A stretch of DNA of 64,000 nucleotides from Seleniivibrio sp. (GTDB lineage Bacteria; Chrysiogenota; Deferribacteres; Deferribacterales; Geovibrionaceae). Each line of letters opens with the position of its first letter. Position 1 is the first letter of the stretch. The DNA lies in contig NZ_JAJOIL010000005.1 of assembly GCF_021209385.1 (NCBI RefSeq), positions 1 to 64,000 on the forward strand, written 5' to 3'. Below the pieces are notes generated by a model. It was not told the DNA's origin. It searched no databases and worked only from the letters and a program-made list of their open reading frames with translations. The translations under genes and the position numbers were made by a program. Of the stretch, positions 1-7,804 are shown piece after piece.

Positions 1-586
1 GATGTTTCATCATCTGCGCAACAACTGAATAAGGGATAGTGGCGATATCAACGCCTACTTCCTGAAGCTGGAGCATATGCGCTGTGCTTCTGATGCTGGC
101 GGCGATAACCTCTGTTTCAAATCCGTATGTTTCAACAAGCTGTTGGCACTGGCTGACAACTTCTATACCGTCGTGACCTATATCGTCCAGACGACCTGCG
201 AAGGGGCTGATATAAGCAGCGCCTGCTTTGCATGCCAGAAGAGCCTGATTTGCAGAGAAGATAAGTGTTACGTTAACAGGGATACCTTCGCCTGCGAGGA
301 TGCTGGTTGCTTTCAGACCGTCCTTTGTGAAAGGAACTTTAACAACGATATATTCGCTGATGTCCGCAAGCTCTCTGCCCTCTTTAACCATAGTTTCCCA
401 GTCAAGGGCGATGACCTCTGCGCTGACGGGGCCGCAAACGATCTCGCAGATTTCAGCAACGGTCTTTTTAAAATCTTTTTTCTCCTTCGCAATAAGCGAG
501 GGATTGGTGGTAACGCCGTCGAGTATGCCAAGGTCTTTAACCTCTTTTATCTCTTCAACGTTTGCAGTATCAAGAAACAGTTTCAT
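1..586 (-). CDS. tal: Transaldolase, small MipB/TalC (fructose-6-phosphate aldolase-like) type, 3' end cut by window edge
   Basis: 195 codons are visible, beginning MKLFLDTANVEEI, and the frame runs off base 1; the family is usually about 214-220 residues, so some 20 C-terminal residues lie outside. Family features seen are the N-terminal FLDTAN strand, GVTTNPS near residue 24, the Schiff-base lysine in VVKVPFT (about residue 83), NVTLIFS and the late VAAIPY-like strand (here IATIPYS). The enzyme moves a dihydroxyacetone unit between sugar phosphates in the non-oxidative pentose phosphate pathway and is cytosolic. It is the last visible gene of the rpmH-rnpA-yidD-yidC-jag run, and its first 17 bases overlap the end of the preceding small gene. 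Family assignment is firm; whether it is a true transaldolase or an F6P aldolase cannot be decided here. Confidence 0.95.
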   Translation of the reverse strand, partial: MKLFLDTANVEEIKEVKDLGILDGVTTNPSLIAKEKKDFKKTVAEICEIVCGPVSAEVIALDWETMVKEGRELADISEYIVVKVPFTKDGLKATSILAGEGIPVNVTLIFSANQALLACKAGAAYISPFAGRLDDIGHDGIEVVSQCQQLVETYGFETEVIAASIRSTAHMLQLQEVGVDIATIPYSVVAQMMKH

Positions 587-827
587 CTTTTTCTCCGCTT
601 TTTTGGGCAATAAACTTGTCCATAGAATCTTTAGAGTCGAAATAGTACACTTTATCGTACAGTTTCACCTTGAACTCTGTGTCTTTGCTGACATAAGTTC
701 CGCTGATGGGGTCAACTGCCGTTTCAAGTGCCTGCGCCTCCTCCCTCACTTTTTTAAGTGACTCAGGCTTACGGAAAAGTTTGAATGCTACAAATGCAAT
801 GAGAACGAAAAGAAGTAATTTAACCAT
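570..827 (-). CDS. Small membrane-anchored protein with a YHS-like C-terminal segment
   Basis: 85 residues. Residues 1-18 form one hydrophobic helix (VKLLLFVLIAFVAFKLF) followed by basic residues, which suggests an inner-membrane anchor with a cytoplasmic tail. The tail holds DPISGTYVSKD and then VYYFDSKDSMDKF. This resembles the PP0621/YHS arrangement (DPVCG-Y...FCS..C..F), but the usual cysteines are replaced by serine or absent, so metal binding is doubtful. It starts 2 bases after jag and overlaps the transaldolase start by 17 bases, so it is co-transcribed with them. Function unknown. Coding status is supported by the tight spacing and a sensible protein composition. Confidence 0.8.
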   Translation of the reverse strand: MVKLLLFVLIAFVAFKLFRKPESLKKVREEAQALETAVDPISGTYVSKDTEFKVKLYDKVYYFDSKDSMDKFIAQKSGEKDETVS

Positions 828-829
828 AG

Positions 830-1579
830 TTAATCTTCCTGTTTTGCCTCGGCATCCTGTTTTGGTGCCTCGGGTTCTGTATTGTTATTTTCACGGTGGT
901 CGTTTCTGGGACGGAAAGGACGTCTGTTGCCGCCGTCTCTGGGGGCGCCGCCGCCTTTACGCTCGGGAACGATGAGTATCTCTTTAAGATGCCCTTCCCC
1001 CTTGCTCACCGTACTGATTCCTTTTATCTGTTTGAGCGCAATGTGTATTTCCTTGCGCACCATTGTGACCATAGGAGCCATTTTGATGGGTTTTCCGGTT
1101 CTGCGGACTGTTTTTGCAAGTTTGATCGCTTTGTCCTTAAGCTGTTCAACAACTCTGTCTCTGTAATCCTCAACATCAACGATGAACGTGCCTTCGTTGT
1201 CCCCCCAGCTCACCATACGGTTCAGGAGAAACTGCATAGCGTCAAGCATCTGGGCGTTTTTGCCTATCAGAAGTTTTGAATCCGGAGAAATGATGTTGTA
1301 AATAACATCGGGGTGTCTGAACTTTGTTTCTATTGTAACTTCATGGAATCCTGCTTTTTCAAGCAGTTCTGAAAGAACCAGCCTGCCTTTGCGTTTGTAG
1401 AATTCCACGTCGTTGAATTTAATCTTCACAAGCGCGTTCTTGCCGCCGAAACCGAGAAAGCCTTTGCTTCCTGCTTCAAGGGTTTCAAATGTGATGAAAT
1501 CCTTGGGTATATTGTTCTCCGAAAGGAAATTAGCTACAGCTTCTTCTGCGTTTTTCCCTTCTATTTCAAAATATTTCAT
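830..1579 (-). CDS. khpB: Jag/KhpB RNA-binding protein (Jag-N, KH, R3H)
   Basis: 249 residues. Residues 1-50 match the Jag N-terminal domain, including the GSKGFLGFGGK motif. A KH domain follows with LLIGKNAQMLDAMQFLLNR near residue 105, then an R3H-like segment around residue 150 (RDRVVEQLKDKAIKLAKTV). The C-terminal 40 residues are a low-complexity Arg/Gly/Asn then acidic tail. Jag/KhpB proteins bind RNA, are linked to cell elongation and division in other bacteria, and are classically encoded beside yidC and rnpA, as here. The gene lies 18 bases downstream of yidC. The usual next neighbour mnmE is absent, being replaced by a small membrane protein and transaldolase. Confidence 0.93.
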   Translation of the reverse strand: MKYFEIEGKNAEEAVANFLSENNIPKDFITFETLEAGSKGFLGFGGKNALVKIKFNDVEFYKRKGRLVLSELLEKAGFHEVTIETKFRHPDVIYNIISPDSKLLIGKNAQMLDAMQFLLNRMVSWGDNEGTFIVDVEDYRDRVVEQLKDKAIKLAKTVRRTGKPIKMAPMVTMVRKEIHIALKQIKGISTVSKGEGHLKEILIVPERKGGGAPRDGGNRRPFRPRNDHRENNNTEPEAPKQDAEAKQED

Positions 1580-1597
1580 AAAAATCCAGTCTCCGTT

Positions 1598-3100
1598 TTA
1601 GGCAGCCTTTTTATTAATATAATACTGCTGCGCAATTGAAAGTATGTTGTTCGTAAGCCAGTATACCACCAGACCTGCCGGAAAGGTAAGGAACATAAAG
1701 GTGAAAATGAACGGCATCAGCATAAATACTTTCTGCTGAATGGGATCCTGTACACTGCTGGGTGTCATTCTCTGCTGGATGAACATTGTTGCGCCCATGA
1801 TTATGGGTGTTATGTAGTAAGGGTCTTTCATTGAAAGGTCAACTATCCAGCCGAAGAAGGGTGCGCCCTGAAGCTCGATGGCGAGGAGCAGGGTTTTATA
1901 CAGCGCGAAGAATATCGGTATCTGAAGTATCATGGGGAGACAGCCGCCAAGCGGGTTGACACCCTCTTTCTTGTAAAGCTCCATCATTGCCTGATTCAGC
2001 TTTTCTTTATCCGCGCCGAATTTTTCTTTCAGTTCAGTCATCTTGGGTGCGAGTGAACCCATCTTTCTCATGCTGACCATACTTTTATGCGTAAGGGGCA
2101 GGGTTGCAACCTTAACAACGATGGTGAGCAGGATGATGGCGATACCGTAGTTATGCACATATCCGAAGATGAGGTTCAGGAAGTAGAGCATAGGGATAGC
2201 TATGAAAGCGAAGATGCCGAAGTCGATGCTCTTTTCCAGTTTAAGGTGATAGCCTTTGAGAAGTTCATATTCTTTTGGACCTGCATAGATATTGAAGTCA
2301 ACGACCTGTCTTGAACCGGGGTTAACCTGTACCGCAGTATCTCCGTAGATGTCCGCTTTTTTATCTTTAGGAACAAATTCGCCTTTTGCGAATGAGTTTG
2401 TAATAGCCGCCAGATAATATTTGGACGTATAGCCAACCCATGTGGGTTTGTCATAGGAGACCGTTTCGTCCAGTTTTTCCGGTTTTTCGGTTCTGAGCTT
2501 CTTGCCGTCATACATAAGAGGTCCGCCGAAGGTATATTTGTCTTCGCGCAGAGCCTGATTGATGCCGCCTGTCATACCCATGCGGACGGGAACCTCAAGG
2601 GTTTTTCCGCCGATGTTGTTGACAGTCACCTTGCCGCTGACAAGGTAGCTTGTTTTGCTTATAACATATGTCTTATCCACAACCATGTCGCCCTGAGAAC
2701 CTGAAAAGGTCACTGTGATGTTTTCAGCGTCCTCTTTTTTGGAGGTCGTATAGCTGTTCACCAGCGGAACGGTTATGAATATGGAGTCGTCTGTTTTGCT
2801 GTCAAAGATTATGTCCTGAAGCGGTTTACCTTCATAGGCAAGAACCTGTGCGCTTCTGATGTTACCTGTGTTCTGATTGAATGTATACTTTGCGAGTGGG
2901 GTCTGAACGTCGAATGTAACAACTTTTTCTTTAACTTTCGGAGTGTTGTCCACAGTGAGCTTGACAGAGGGCTCCTGTGTTTTTGCTGTTTCGGTCTGTT
3001 CTGTTTTTTGTACGGGAGTTGCTTTGGGAGCGAAGAATGTCTGGAAGCCTATCAGAACCAGCGCGCTGAGACCGAAAGCCAGAATTAAATTCTTATTCAT
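1598..3100 (-). CDS. yidC: Membrane protein insertase YidC/Oxa1
   Basis: 500 residues, the Gram-negative long form. There is an N-terminal membrane helix (residues 4-22), a Lys/Glu-rich spacer, a large periplasmic beta domain (about 60-290) and the conserved 60KD_IMP/Oxa1 core (about 300-490), with PLTHKSMVSMRKMGSLAPKM after the second helix and NPLGGCLPMILQIPIFFALY. It inserts membrane proteins alone or with SecYEG. Where the Gram-negative family usually has an arginine in the hydrophilic groove, my alignment by eye places lysine (TIVVKVATLPLT). It stands between yidD and jag in the standard cluster, 31 bases after yidD. Confidence 0.98.
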   Translation of the reverse strand: MNKNLILAFGLSALVLIGFQTFFAPKATPVQKTEQTETAKTQEPSVKLTVDNTPKVKEKVVTFDVQTPLAKYTFNQNTGNIRSAQVLAYEGKPLQDIIFDSKTDDSIFITVPLVNSYTTSKKEDAENITVTFSGSQGDMVVDKTYVISKTSYLVSGKVTVNNIGGKTLEVPVRMGMTGGINQALREDKYTFGGPLMYDGKKLRTEKPEKLDETVSYDKPTWVGYTSKYYLAAITNSFAKGEFVPKDKKADIYGDTAVQVNPGSRQVVDFNIYAGPKEYELLKGYHLKLEKSIDFGIFAFIAIPMLYFLNLIFGYVHNYGIAIILLTIVVKVATLPLTHKSMVSMRKMGSLAPKMTELKEKFGADKEKLNQAMMELYKKEGVNPLGGCLPMILQIPIFFALYKTLLLAIELQGAPFFGWIVDLSMKDPYYITPIIMGATMFIQQRMTPSSVQDPIQQKVFMLMPFIFTFMFLTFPAGLVVYWLTNNILSIAQQYYINKKAA

Positions 3101-3131
3101 TATGAATTATCCTCCGAGGGTCGTCCTTTTT

Positions 3132-3374
3132 TCATTTAACAGGGTCGTAGCCGCCCTTTGAAAGGGGGGAACAACGTAAGATACGCCACACTGCCATGAG
3201 CGTACCCTTGACAAGCCCTTTTTTACGCAGTGCCTCCACCGCGTAGTCCGAGCAGGAGGGATAGAACCTGCATCTGTTGCCGAGCAGGGGGGAGATGAAA
3301 AGCTTATATAATCGTATCAGAAATATTATCGGTCTTCTTAAGTCCAATATCTGCCGCAAGGCTGATAACTTCAT
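3132..3374 (-). CDS. yidD: Membrane protein insertion efficiency factor YidD
   Basis: 80 residues. It has the YidD signature: an amphipathic N-terminal helix ([17 protein letters not shown]), then [19 protein letters not shown], and the C-terminal [13 protein letters not shown], including the conserved cysteines. The protein sits at the inner membrane and assists YidC-dependent insertion. Its first 71 bases overlap the 3' end of rnpA in another frame. Long rnpA/yidD overlaps are normal for this cluster, so the start is accepted. Confidence 0.95.
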   Translation of the reverse strand: MKLSALRQILDLRRPIIFLIRLYKLFISPLLGNRCRFYPSCSDYAVEALRKKGLVKGTLMAVWRILRCSPLSKGGYDPVK

Positions 3375-3681
3375 CTCTCAGTTCACCGTAATCTGCGTTC
3401 GTACATGCCGGCAATGCACGGAACACCATGTCCAGACAGCAGGGAAACACTTGTCTGTTTCTGCGGAAAATTTCTCTCAGTCGGCGTTTGATCAGGTTGC
3501 GTACCACCGCCCGCTTGTCAACTTTCTTGCTGACGGTGATACCGACCCTCGTGCGGTCTTCTTCATTATATAAATAGTGGAGGCAGATGAATCTGCCCTG
3601 TTTCTTTTTTCCCTGTCTGAAGACCCTTTCAAAATCCCGCGTGGTCTTTAAGCGATCCTTTTCCGGAAAGCTTTCCGACAT
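3304..3681 (-). CDS. rnpA: Ribonuclease P protein component
   Basis: 125 residues. The family core is visible: [18 protein letters not shown] at the N-terminus, [20 protein letters not shown], and the RNR-type motif as [14 protein letters not shown] around residues 80-95. It is the basic protein subunit that helps the RNase P RNA bind and mature tRNA precursors. Its ATG overlaps the rpmH stop as TAATG (3683-3679), giving tight translational coupling, and its 3' end overlaps yidD. This is the standard rpmH-rnpA pair. Confidence 0.95.
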   Translation of the reverse strand: MSESFPEKDRLKTTRDFERVFRQGKKKQGRFICLHYLYNEEDRTRVGITVSKKVDKRAVVRNLIKRRLREIFRRNRQVFPCCLDMVFRALPACTNADYGELRDEVISLAADIGLKKTDNISDTII

Positions 3682-3821
3682 TAAACGGCGAGACGTTTGC
3701 GGCCTTTCGCCCTTCTTCTGGCGATAACTGCTCTTCCGCCTTTGGTTTTCATTCTTGCCCTGAATCCCTGTGCGCGTTTGCGTTTCAGGTTGCTGGGCTT
3801 TCTCATAGTGAGCTGTGCCAT
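3681..3821 (-). CDS. rpmH: 50S ribosomal protein L34
   Basis: 46 residues beginning [19 protein letters not shown]. The family motif HGFRARM appears as [20 protein letters not shown] and is followed by AKGRKRL. A clear ribosome-binding site (AGGAGA, about 3830-3835 on the minus strand) stands 7-8 bases before this ATG. A second in-frame ATG at codon 6 would give a 41-residue protein closer to the typical L34 start, but the spacing of the binding site favours the longer form. First gene of its operon, expressed from the promoter at 3886-3914. Confidence 0.96.
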   Translation of the reverse strand: MAQLTMRKPSNLKRKRAQGFRARMKTKGGRAVIARRRAKGRKRLAV

Positions 3822-3885
3822 TTGAAACTCTCCTTTCTATTTTTGAAGACTAAAATATTAGCATACTTTTAAACGTAAGCCTGTG

Positions 3886-3914
3886 ATTATATCTATGACG
3901 TGTCTGTTTGTCAA
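3886..3914 (-). promoter_or_regulatory. Sigma-70 promoter for rpmH-rnpA-yidD-yidC-jag
   Basis: On the minus strand TTGACA (3914-3909) is separated by exactly 17 bases from TATAAT (3891-3886), a perfect consensus match. Transcription would start near 3879, leaving a leader of about 58 bases before rpmH. Confidence 0.82.
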
Positions 3915-3988
3915 CCGCATATCAAATAAATTTGAATAACGACCCGCCGCCATACTGCGAAAGACGCAAATTTTCTCTATATTTTTTC

Positions 3989-4017
3989 TTGACACAATAT
4001 TGCATGGCATGTATAAC
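3989..4017 (+). promoter_or_regulatory. Sigma-70 promoter for rplU-rpmA
   Basis: TTGACA (3989-3994), a 17-base spacer, and TATAAC (4012-4017). A start near 4024 leaves a leader of about 36 bases. The leader holds a small hairpin, CCTGT (4025-4029) with ACAGG (4034-4038), just upstream of the GGAGG at 4044-4048. This could be a simple leader structure but is too short to call a regulator. It stands back-to-back with the rpmH promoter. Confidence 0.8.
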
Positions 4018-4059
4018 TGATTTCCCTGTTTAGACAGGATTCGTGGAGGTATGTGAAAA

Positions 4060-4374
4060 ATGTTCGCAATCATAAAGAGCGGCGGCAAACAATATACTGT
4101 CAAACCCGGCGATGTGCTGAAGGTTGACAGCATCAACGCTGAAGTAGACTCTGACATCCAGATAAGCGATGTCCTCGCAGTCAGCGAAAACGGACAGCTC
4201 AACATCGGTAAACCTTTTGTTGCCAAAGCTGTTGTTACTGCGAAAGTTGTAAACCAGATTAAAGACGACAAAATTCTTGTTTTCAAAAGAAGAAGACGTA
4301 AAGACTACAAATCAAGGTTCGGTCACAGATCTCACCTGACCGTTCTTAAAATCTCCGACATCAAAGTCGGCTAA
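4060..4374 (+). CDS. rplU: 50S ribosomal protein L21
   Basis: 104 residues, the usual length. It opens [20 protein letters not shown], and the conserved C-terminal [19 protein letters not shown] motif binds 23S rRNA. It is preceded by a strong GGAGG site and followed 11 bases later by rpmA, the near-universal rplU-rpmA-obgE order. Confidence 0.97.
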   Translation: MFAIIKSGGKQYTVKPGDVLKVDSINAEVDSDIQISDVLAVSENGQLNIGKPFVAKAVVTAKVVNQIKDDKILVFKRRRRKDYKSRFGHRSHLTVLKISDIKVG

Positions 4375-4385
4375 GGAGGCGTAAG

Positions 4386-4646
4386 ATGGCTCACAAGAAA
4401 GCTGGCGGATCGACCAGAAACGGAAGGGACTCCAATTCCAAACGCCTCGGCGTTAAAAAATATGACGGTGAAGTGGTTATCGCAGGAAACATCATCGTCA
4501 GACAGCGCGGTACCAAGTTTAAACCCGGTACAGGCGTTGGCATCGGCAAAGACGACACACTCTTCGCACTGACTGACGGCTTCGTCAAGTTTCAGGACAG
4601 AGGCAGCAAGGGTAAATTCGTTAACATTCTTTCCGAAAGAGCATAG
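4386..4646 (+). CDS. rpmA: 50S ribosomal protein L27
   Basis: 86 residues starting [20 protein letters not shown], the conserved N-terminus that reaches the peptidyl transferase centre. No Firmicutes-type cleavable N-terminal extension is present. The later [13 protein letters not shown] motif also fits. It lies 11 bases after rplU with AAGGAGG between them, and is followed immediately by a strong terminator at 4654-4679, so obgE probably has separate or read-through expression. Confidence 0.97.
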   Translation: MAHKKAGGSTRNGRDSNSKRLGVKKYDGEVVIAGNIIVRQRGTKFKPGTGVGIGKDDTLFALTDGFVKFQDRGSKGKFVNILSERA

Positions 4647-4653
4647 CAACAAG

Positions 4654-4679
4654 GCCCGCTGACAACAGCGGGCTTTTTT
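4654..4679 (+). terminator. Intrinsic terminator after rplU-rpmA
   Basis: Perfect 7-bp stem GCCCGCT (4654-4660) / AGCGGGC (4667-4673) with a 6-base loop, followed by six T residues (4674-4679). Confidence 0.88.
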
Positions 4680-4730
4680 CTTGAGTTTTCAGCGTAAATC
4701 CTATAGTTTCAACACATCAGAGGTCTTTTC

Positions 4731-5753
4731 ATGAAATTTATTGATACATGCGAAATTATGGCCATTGCAGGCGATGGCGGAAACGGATGTATGAGCTTCC
4801 GCAGAGAAGCATACGTTCCCAGAGGCGGTCCCGACGGCGGTAACGGCGGTGACGGCGGAAACGTCATACTTGTTGCTGACAACTCAAAGCATACCTTAAT
4901 GGATATACGCCAGCAGTACCATTACAAAGCTGAACGCGGCGTCCATGGCAAAGGAAAAGGTATGCACGGTCGCAGAGGCGTTGACCAGCTCATCAAAGTT
5001 CCTGCCGGAACCATCGTATACAATGCCGAAACCGAAGAGATGCTTGCAGACCTTACAGAGAACGGTCAGCAGGTGGTAGTTGCACATGGAGGAAAGGGCG
5101 GACGCGGAAACGCGAACTTCATGTCACCCACTCACAGAGCGCCCACACGCCACGAACCCGGTTTTGAAGGCGAAAAGATGAAACTCGCCCTTGAACTTAA
5201 ACTCATTGCCGACGTGGGTATTATAGGATTTCCCAACGCAGGCAAATCCACATTCATATCAACAGTGTCCGCTGCAAAACCTAAGGTTGCGGATTATCCC
5301 TTCACAACACTTACGCCCCACCTCGGCGTGGTGAAAGGACATTACGGCAACTCGTTCGTTCTGGCAGACATGCCCGGACTTATCGAAGGTGCGGCAGACG
5401 GTATAGGTCTGGGTATACAGTTCCTCAAGCATATCGAACGCACAAAGGTGCTTCTGCACCTCATAGACGCTTCAGCCGATGAATCAATGGTGGAACGATA
5501 CAAAATACTTCGCAACGAGCTTGAAAAATATGAGGGCGAAGTTGCAGACAAGATAGAGGTAATCGGAGCTTCCAAAATGGATTCTCCCAACGAGGAGAAT
5601 CTGGCAGAGTTTGAGGCATTCCTCAAAGCTGAAATGCCGGATACTGCATACTTCCGCTTCTCTTCTATGGCACAGGAAGGCACAAAGGAAGTTACAGATC
5701 ATCTGGAAAATATTATCCGTGAAATGGAGCAGGAGAGTGAAGAGACTTTCTGA
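4731..5753 (+). CDS. obgE: GTPase ObgE/CgtA
   Basis: 340 residues. The glycine-rich Obg fold occupies residues 1-158 ([32 protein letters not shown]). The G domain follows with P-loop GFPNAGKST near residue 166, a switch region with [13 protein letters not shown]3 as DMPGLIEGA and a NKxD position that reads ASKMD. It lacks the OCT domain found in some Gram-positive forms. Obg proteins are essential ribosome-associated GTPases acting in 50S maturation and stress response. It follows the rpmA terminator and its 3' end overlaps the next gene by 17 bases. Confidence 0.97.
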   Translation: MKFIDTCEIMAIAGDGGNGCMSFRREAYVPRGGPDGGNGGDGGNVILVADNSKHTLMDIRQQYHYKAERGVHGKGKGMHGRRGVDQLIKVPAGTIVYNAETEEMLADLTENGQQVVVAHGGKGGRGNANFMSPTHRAPTRHEPGFEGEKMKLALELKLIADVGIIGFPNAGKSTFISTVSAAKPKVADYPFTTLTPHLGVVKGHYGNSFVLADMPGLIEGAADGIGLGIQFLKHIERTKVLLHLIDASADESMVERYKILRNELEKYEGEVADKIEVIGASKMDSPNEENLAEFEAFLKAEMPDTAYFRFSSMAQEGTKEVTDHLENIIREMEQESEETF

Positions 5754-6177
5754 AATCCTGTCGGAAACAGTCAGCAGGGAAATGCGGGACTACGCCCGTA
5801 TTGCCCGTGCATGGGAAACGTCATGCGGCGAGGTGATCGCGCGCATGACCACCGTTCAGAAGCTCAAATCCGGCGTACTTGAAATTGCCGTCCACGATTC
5901 TGACTGGGTCACTGAGCTTAATTTCCTGAAGGGTGAATTTCTGGAGCGCATCCGCGAAAAAAATATTCAGGCGGACAGCATCAGATTTTTTTATAAGCAA
6001 AAACCGGCTCCGGAGGCGTATAACCTTATTCCCAAAAAAGAGATGTCACCTCGCGAAAAACAATATGCAGATGCTATGGCGGACGGTATTGAAAAAGAGG
6101 AATTAAGAGAAGCGTTCAGACGCGCAATGTACTCTTATTTCACGGTCTATTCTCTTGACGATAAACATAATTCTTGA
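5737..6177 (+). CDS. DUF721/DciA-like protein
   Basis: 146 residues from the GTG at 5737, chosen because GGAG (5726-5729) stands 7 bases upstream and because the DUF721 region begins straight after it. An ATG far upstream at 5611 would place 42 codons of unrelated sequence inside obgE. Residues 1-85 fit DUF721: [16 protein letters not shown], a helix with [11 protein letters not shown], then the beta strands [20 protein letters not shown]. The C-terminal third is charged and helical. DciA proteins load the replicative helicase in bacteria that lack DnaC/DnaI, so a replication role is inferred from family only. It overlaps the end of obgE by 17 bases. Confidence 0.8.
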   Translation: MKRLSEILSETVSREMRDYARIARAWETSCGEVIARMTTVQKLKSGVLEIAVHDSDWVTELNFLKGEFLERIREKNIQADSIRFFYKQKPAPEAYNLIPKKEMSPREKQYADAMADGIEKEELREAFRRAMYSYFTVYSLDDKHNS

Positions 6178-6218
6178 TTTTCTCCATAATTCACTTATTC
6201 TCTTAAACAGGAGGAACG

Positions 6219-6752
6219 ATGATAAGAAAGATTCACACTTTCCCTGATGATGTACTTAGAAAAAAGGCACAGCCTGTTGAAAATATAGATATCGAGATAT
6301 CAGAGCTGATCAACGACATGACAGAAACCATGTACAGCCAGAAAGGCGTTGGTCTTGCGGCTCCGCAGGTTGGAGTAAGTCTGCGTGTGGTTGTCATAGA
6401 TACATCTGCAGGCGAGGACCCGGGCGCCCTGATTCAGCTTATAAATCCGGAGATAACCGCTTCCGAAGGTGAGCAGACAGGTGAAGAAGGCTGCCTGAGC
6501 ATCCCCGGCGAATATGAACCGGTTCGCAGATATAATAAGGTAACAGTAAAGGCACTCAACCCCGCAGGTGAAAATATCGAACTTGAAGCGGAAGGCTTCC
6601 TTGCAAGAGCTGTCCAGCACGAGCTTGATCACCTTGAAGGTGTGCTTTTCATAGACAGAATCCCTCCCTATAAAAGGGATATTGTGAAAAAGCATATAAA
6701 ACGCCGCATAGCCGACGGTGATTATGGTTATGCGGAGGATATAAAAAGTTAA
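6219..6752 (+). CDS. def: Peptide deformylase
   Basis: 177 residues. All three catalytic motifs are intact: GVGLAAPQVG (about residue 44), EEGCLSIPG (about 90) with the metal-binding cysteine, and QHELDHLEG (about 133) with two metal-binding histidines and the catalytic glutamate. The enzyme removes the N-formyl group from nascent proteins. A strong AGGAGG site stands 7 bases before the ATG. The last 20 residues are a charged extension. Confidence 0.97.
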   Translation: MIRKIHTFPDDVLRKKAQPVENIDIEISELINDMTETMYSQKGVGLAAPQVGVSLRVVVIDTSAGEDPGALIQLINPEITASEGEQTGEEGCLSIPGEYEPVRRYNKVTVKALNPAGENIELEAEGFLARAVQHELDHLEGVLFIDRIPPYKRDIVKKHIKRRIADGDYGYAEDIKS

Positions 6753-6772
6753 CTTTATTTTGTCCTGCACAA

Positions 6773-6781
6773 TGATATAAT
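6773..6781 (+). promoter_or_regulatory. Extended -10 promoter for the three-gene envelope cluster
   Basis: TGATATAAT is a perfect extended -10 (TGn plus TATAAT at 6776-6781), 24 bases ahead of the ATG at 6805 and its GGAGG site. No good -35 is visible at 16-18 bases, as is usual for extended -10 promoters. Confidence 0.55.
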
Positions 6782-6804
6782 CTTGTATTCATAGGAGGAC
6801 TGTC

Positions 6805-7329
6805 ATGGTTGAGGCTGTTGCTATTGCTATTGTAAAAACTCTGGCTGCTTTCCTTTTCAAAACCTATATGTTGGCTGCAAGCAATGTTAAAATTGACGGT
6901 GCTCCATACTGGTACATGAAAAATGTCAACTCTTCCGTCTGTGTTTACGACTTTAAACAGGGCGGACTGGAATCTGTTGATGCGGTGAAAGATTCCACAG
7001 CCACAAAGATGCGTGCGGAACTCACAAAGATAATCGAAACGGTCATCTATTCCGAATACTCCAATCTGAAAGACCCTAAAGAAAAACAGTTTGTCTATAT
7101 GTTCAAGAACGATCCTGAACTTAACATCTTCGTAAACAAGAATATTCAGTTCCCAAATCTTGAATACAACGAAAAAAGAAGAATTGCTTTCGCACAGGGA
7201 TGCATAGATAAGGAAGTAATACTTGACTATCAGACCAAACGCGCTGAAAAGATTAAATTTGAACTGACCCACAAACGCGCCAACGACGCTTTCGACGAGC
7301 TGGACAAAGGCGACATTTCAATACAGTAG
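6805..7329 (+). CDS. Conserved hypothetical envelope-associated protein, possibly LPP20-like
   Basis: 174 residues. The first 30 are hydrophobic (VEAVAIAIVKTLAAFLFKTYM) and could be a signal anchor. This is followed by DGAPYWYMKN, a stretch DAVKDSTATKMRAELTKIIETV and a long charged helical C-terminus. The GAPxW...A..KA..EL layout recalls the LPP20/flagellar-lipoprotein family of Campylobacterota, but no lipobox cysteine is present and I do not firmly recognise it. It lies 6 bases ahead of a lipoprotein gene and in the same run as a SIMPL-like protein, which argues for a cell-envelope role. Confidence 0.72.
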   Translation: MVEAVAIAIVKTLAAFLFKTYMLAASNVKIDGAPYWYMKNVNSSVCVYDFKQGGLESVDAVKDSTATKMRAELTKIIETVIYSEYSNLKDPKEKQFVYMFKNDPELNIFVNKNIQFPNLEYNEKRRIAFAQGCIDKEVILDYQTKRAEKIKFELTHKRANDAFDELDKGDISIQ

Positions 7330-7335
7330 GTTAAT

Positions 7336-7803
7336 ATGAAATACTTTTTATTATTTCTTTCAGTGATCTTCATAGTATCGTGCGGGGATAAAAAGTCACC
7401 GACCTCCGTAGCCAGTCTTGATGCACACAATATGGCTCTACAGGACTATATGTGGCGATTTGTTTTCAAAAAGCCCGACGAGCAGCTTAAGATAATTTTC
7501 TCTTCAGAGCCTTTTCAGCCTTTGCCCTCAGATATTGCAGTTTATGAAACTGATCTGAATGAAGACGGCAAACCGGATTTCATAGCATCAATGATACATT
7601 TCAGATATTACGAAAACGGAACCTATCCGCTTTATATCATGATGCAGAATGACTTTAACAGCTATAAACCCATGAAACTTAACCAGCGAACAACTAATTT
7701 CGATATTAAAGTTCTGCCGGAGAAATCTAACGGCATGCAGAACATAATGGTTGACGGCAAAGTGCTTCTTTTCGATGGTAAAACATACACATCAGGACTG
7801 TAA
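7336..7803 (+). CDS. Small lipoprotein with a calcium-loop-like motif
   Basis: 155 residues. The N-terminus MKYFLLFLSVIFIVSCGDKK is a lipoprotein signal with a lipobox (IVSC, cysteine at residue 16). Aspartate after the glycine at +3 does not obviously signal inner-membrane retention. Around residue 78 there is DLNEDGKPDF, an EF-hand/dockerin or FG-GAP-type DxNxDGxxD loop. No known family is recognised. It starts 6 bases after the preceding gene and the next start codon follows its stop by one base, so the three genes form a tight operon. Confidence 0.78.
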   Translation: MKYFLLFLSVIFIVSCGDKKSPTSVASLDAHNMALQDYMWRFVFKKPDEQLKIIFSSEPFQPLPSDIAVYETDLNEDGKPDFIASMIHFRYYENGTYPLYIMMQNDFNSYKPMKLNQRTTNFDIKVLPEKSNGMQNIMVDGKVLLFDGKTYTSGL

Positions 7804-7804
7804 A

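Noticed and set aside
77..613. Plus-strand frames at the window start
   Set aside because: The minus strand encodes a convincing transaldolase through this region, running off the edge.
4681..4707. TTGAGT...TATAGT as an obgE promoter
   Set aside because: The spacer is only 15 bases and both hexamers are imperfect.
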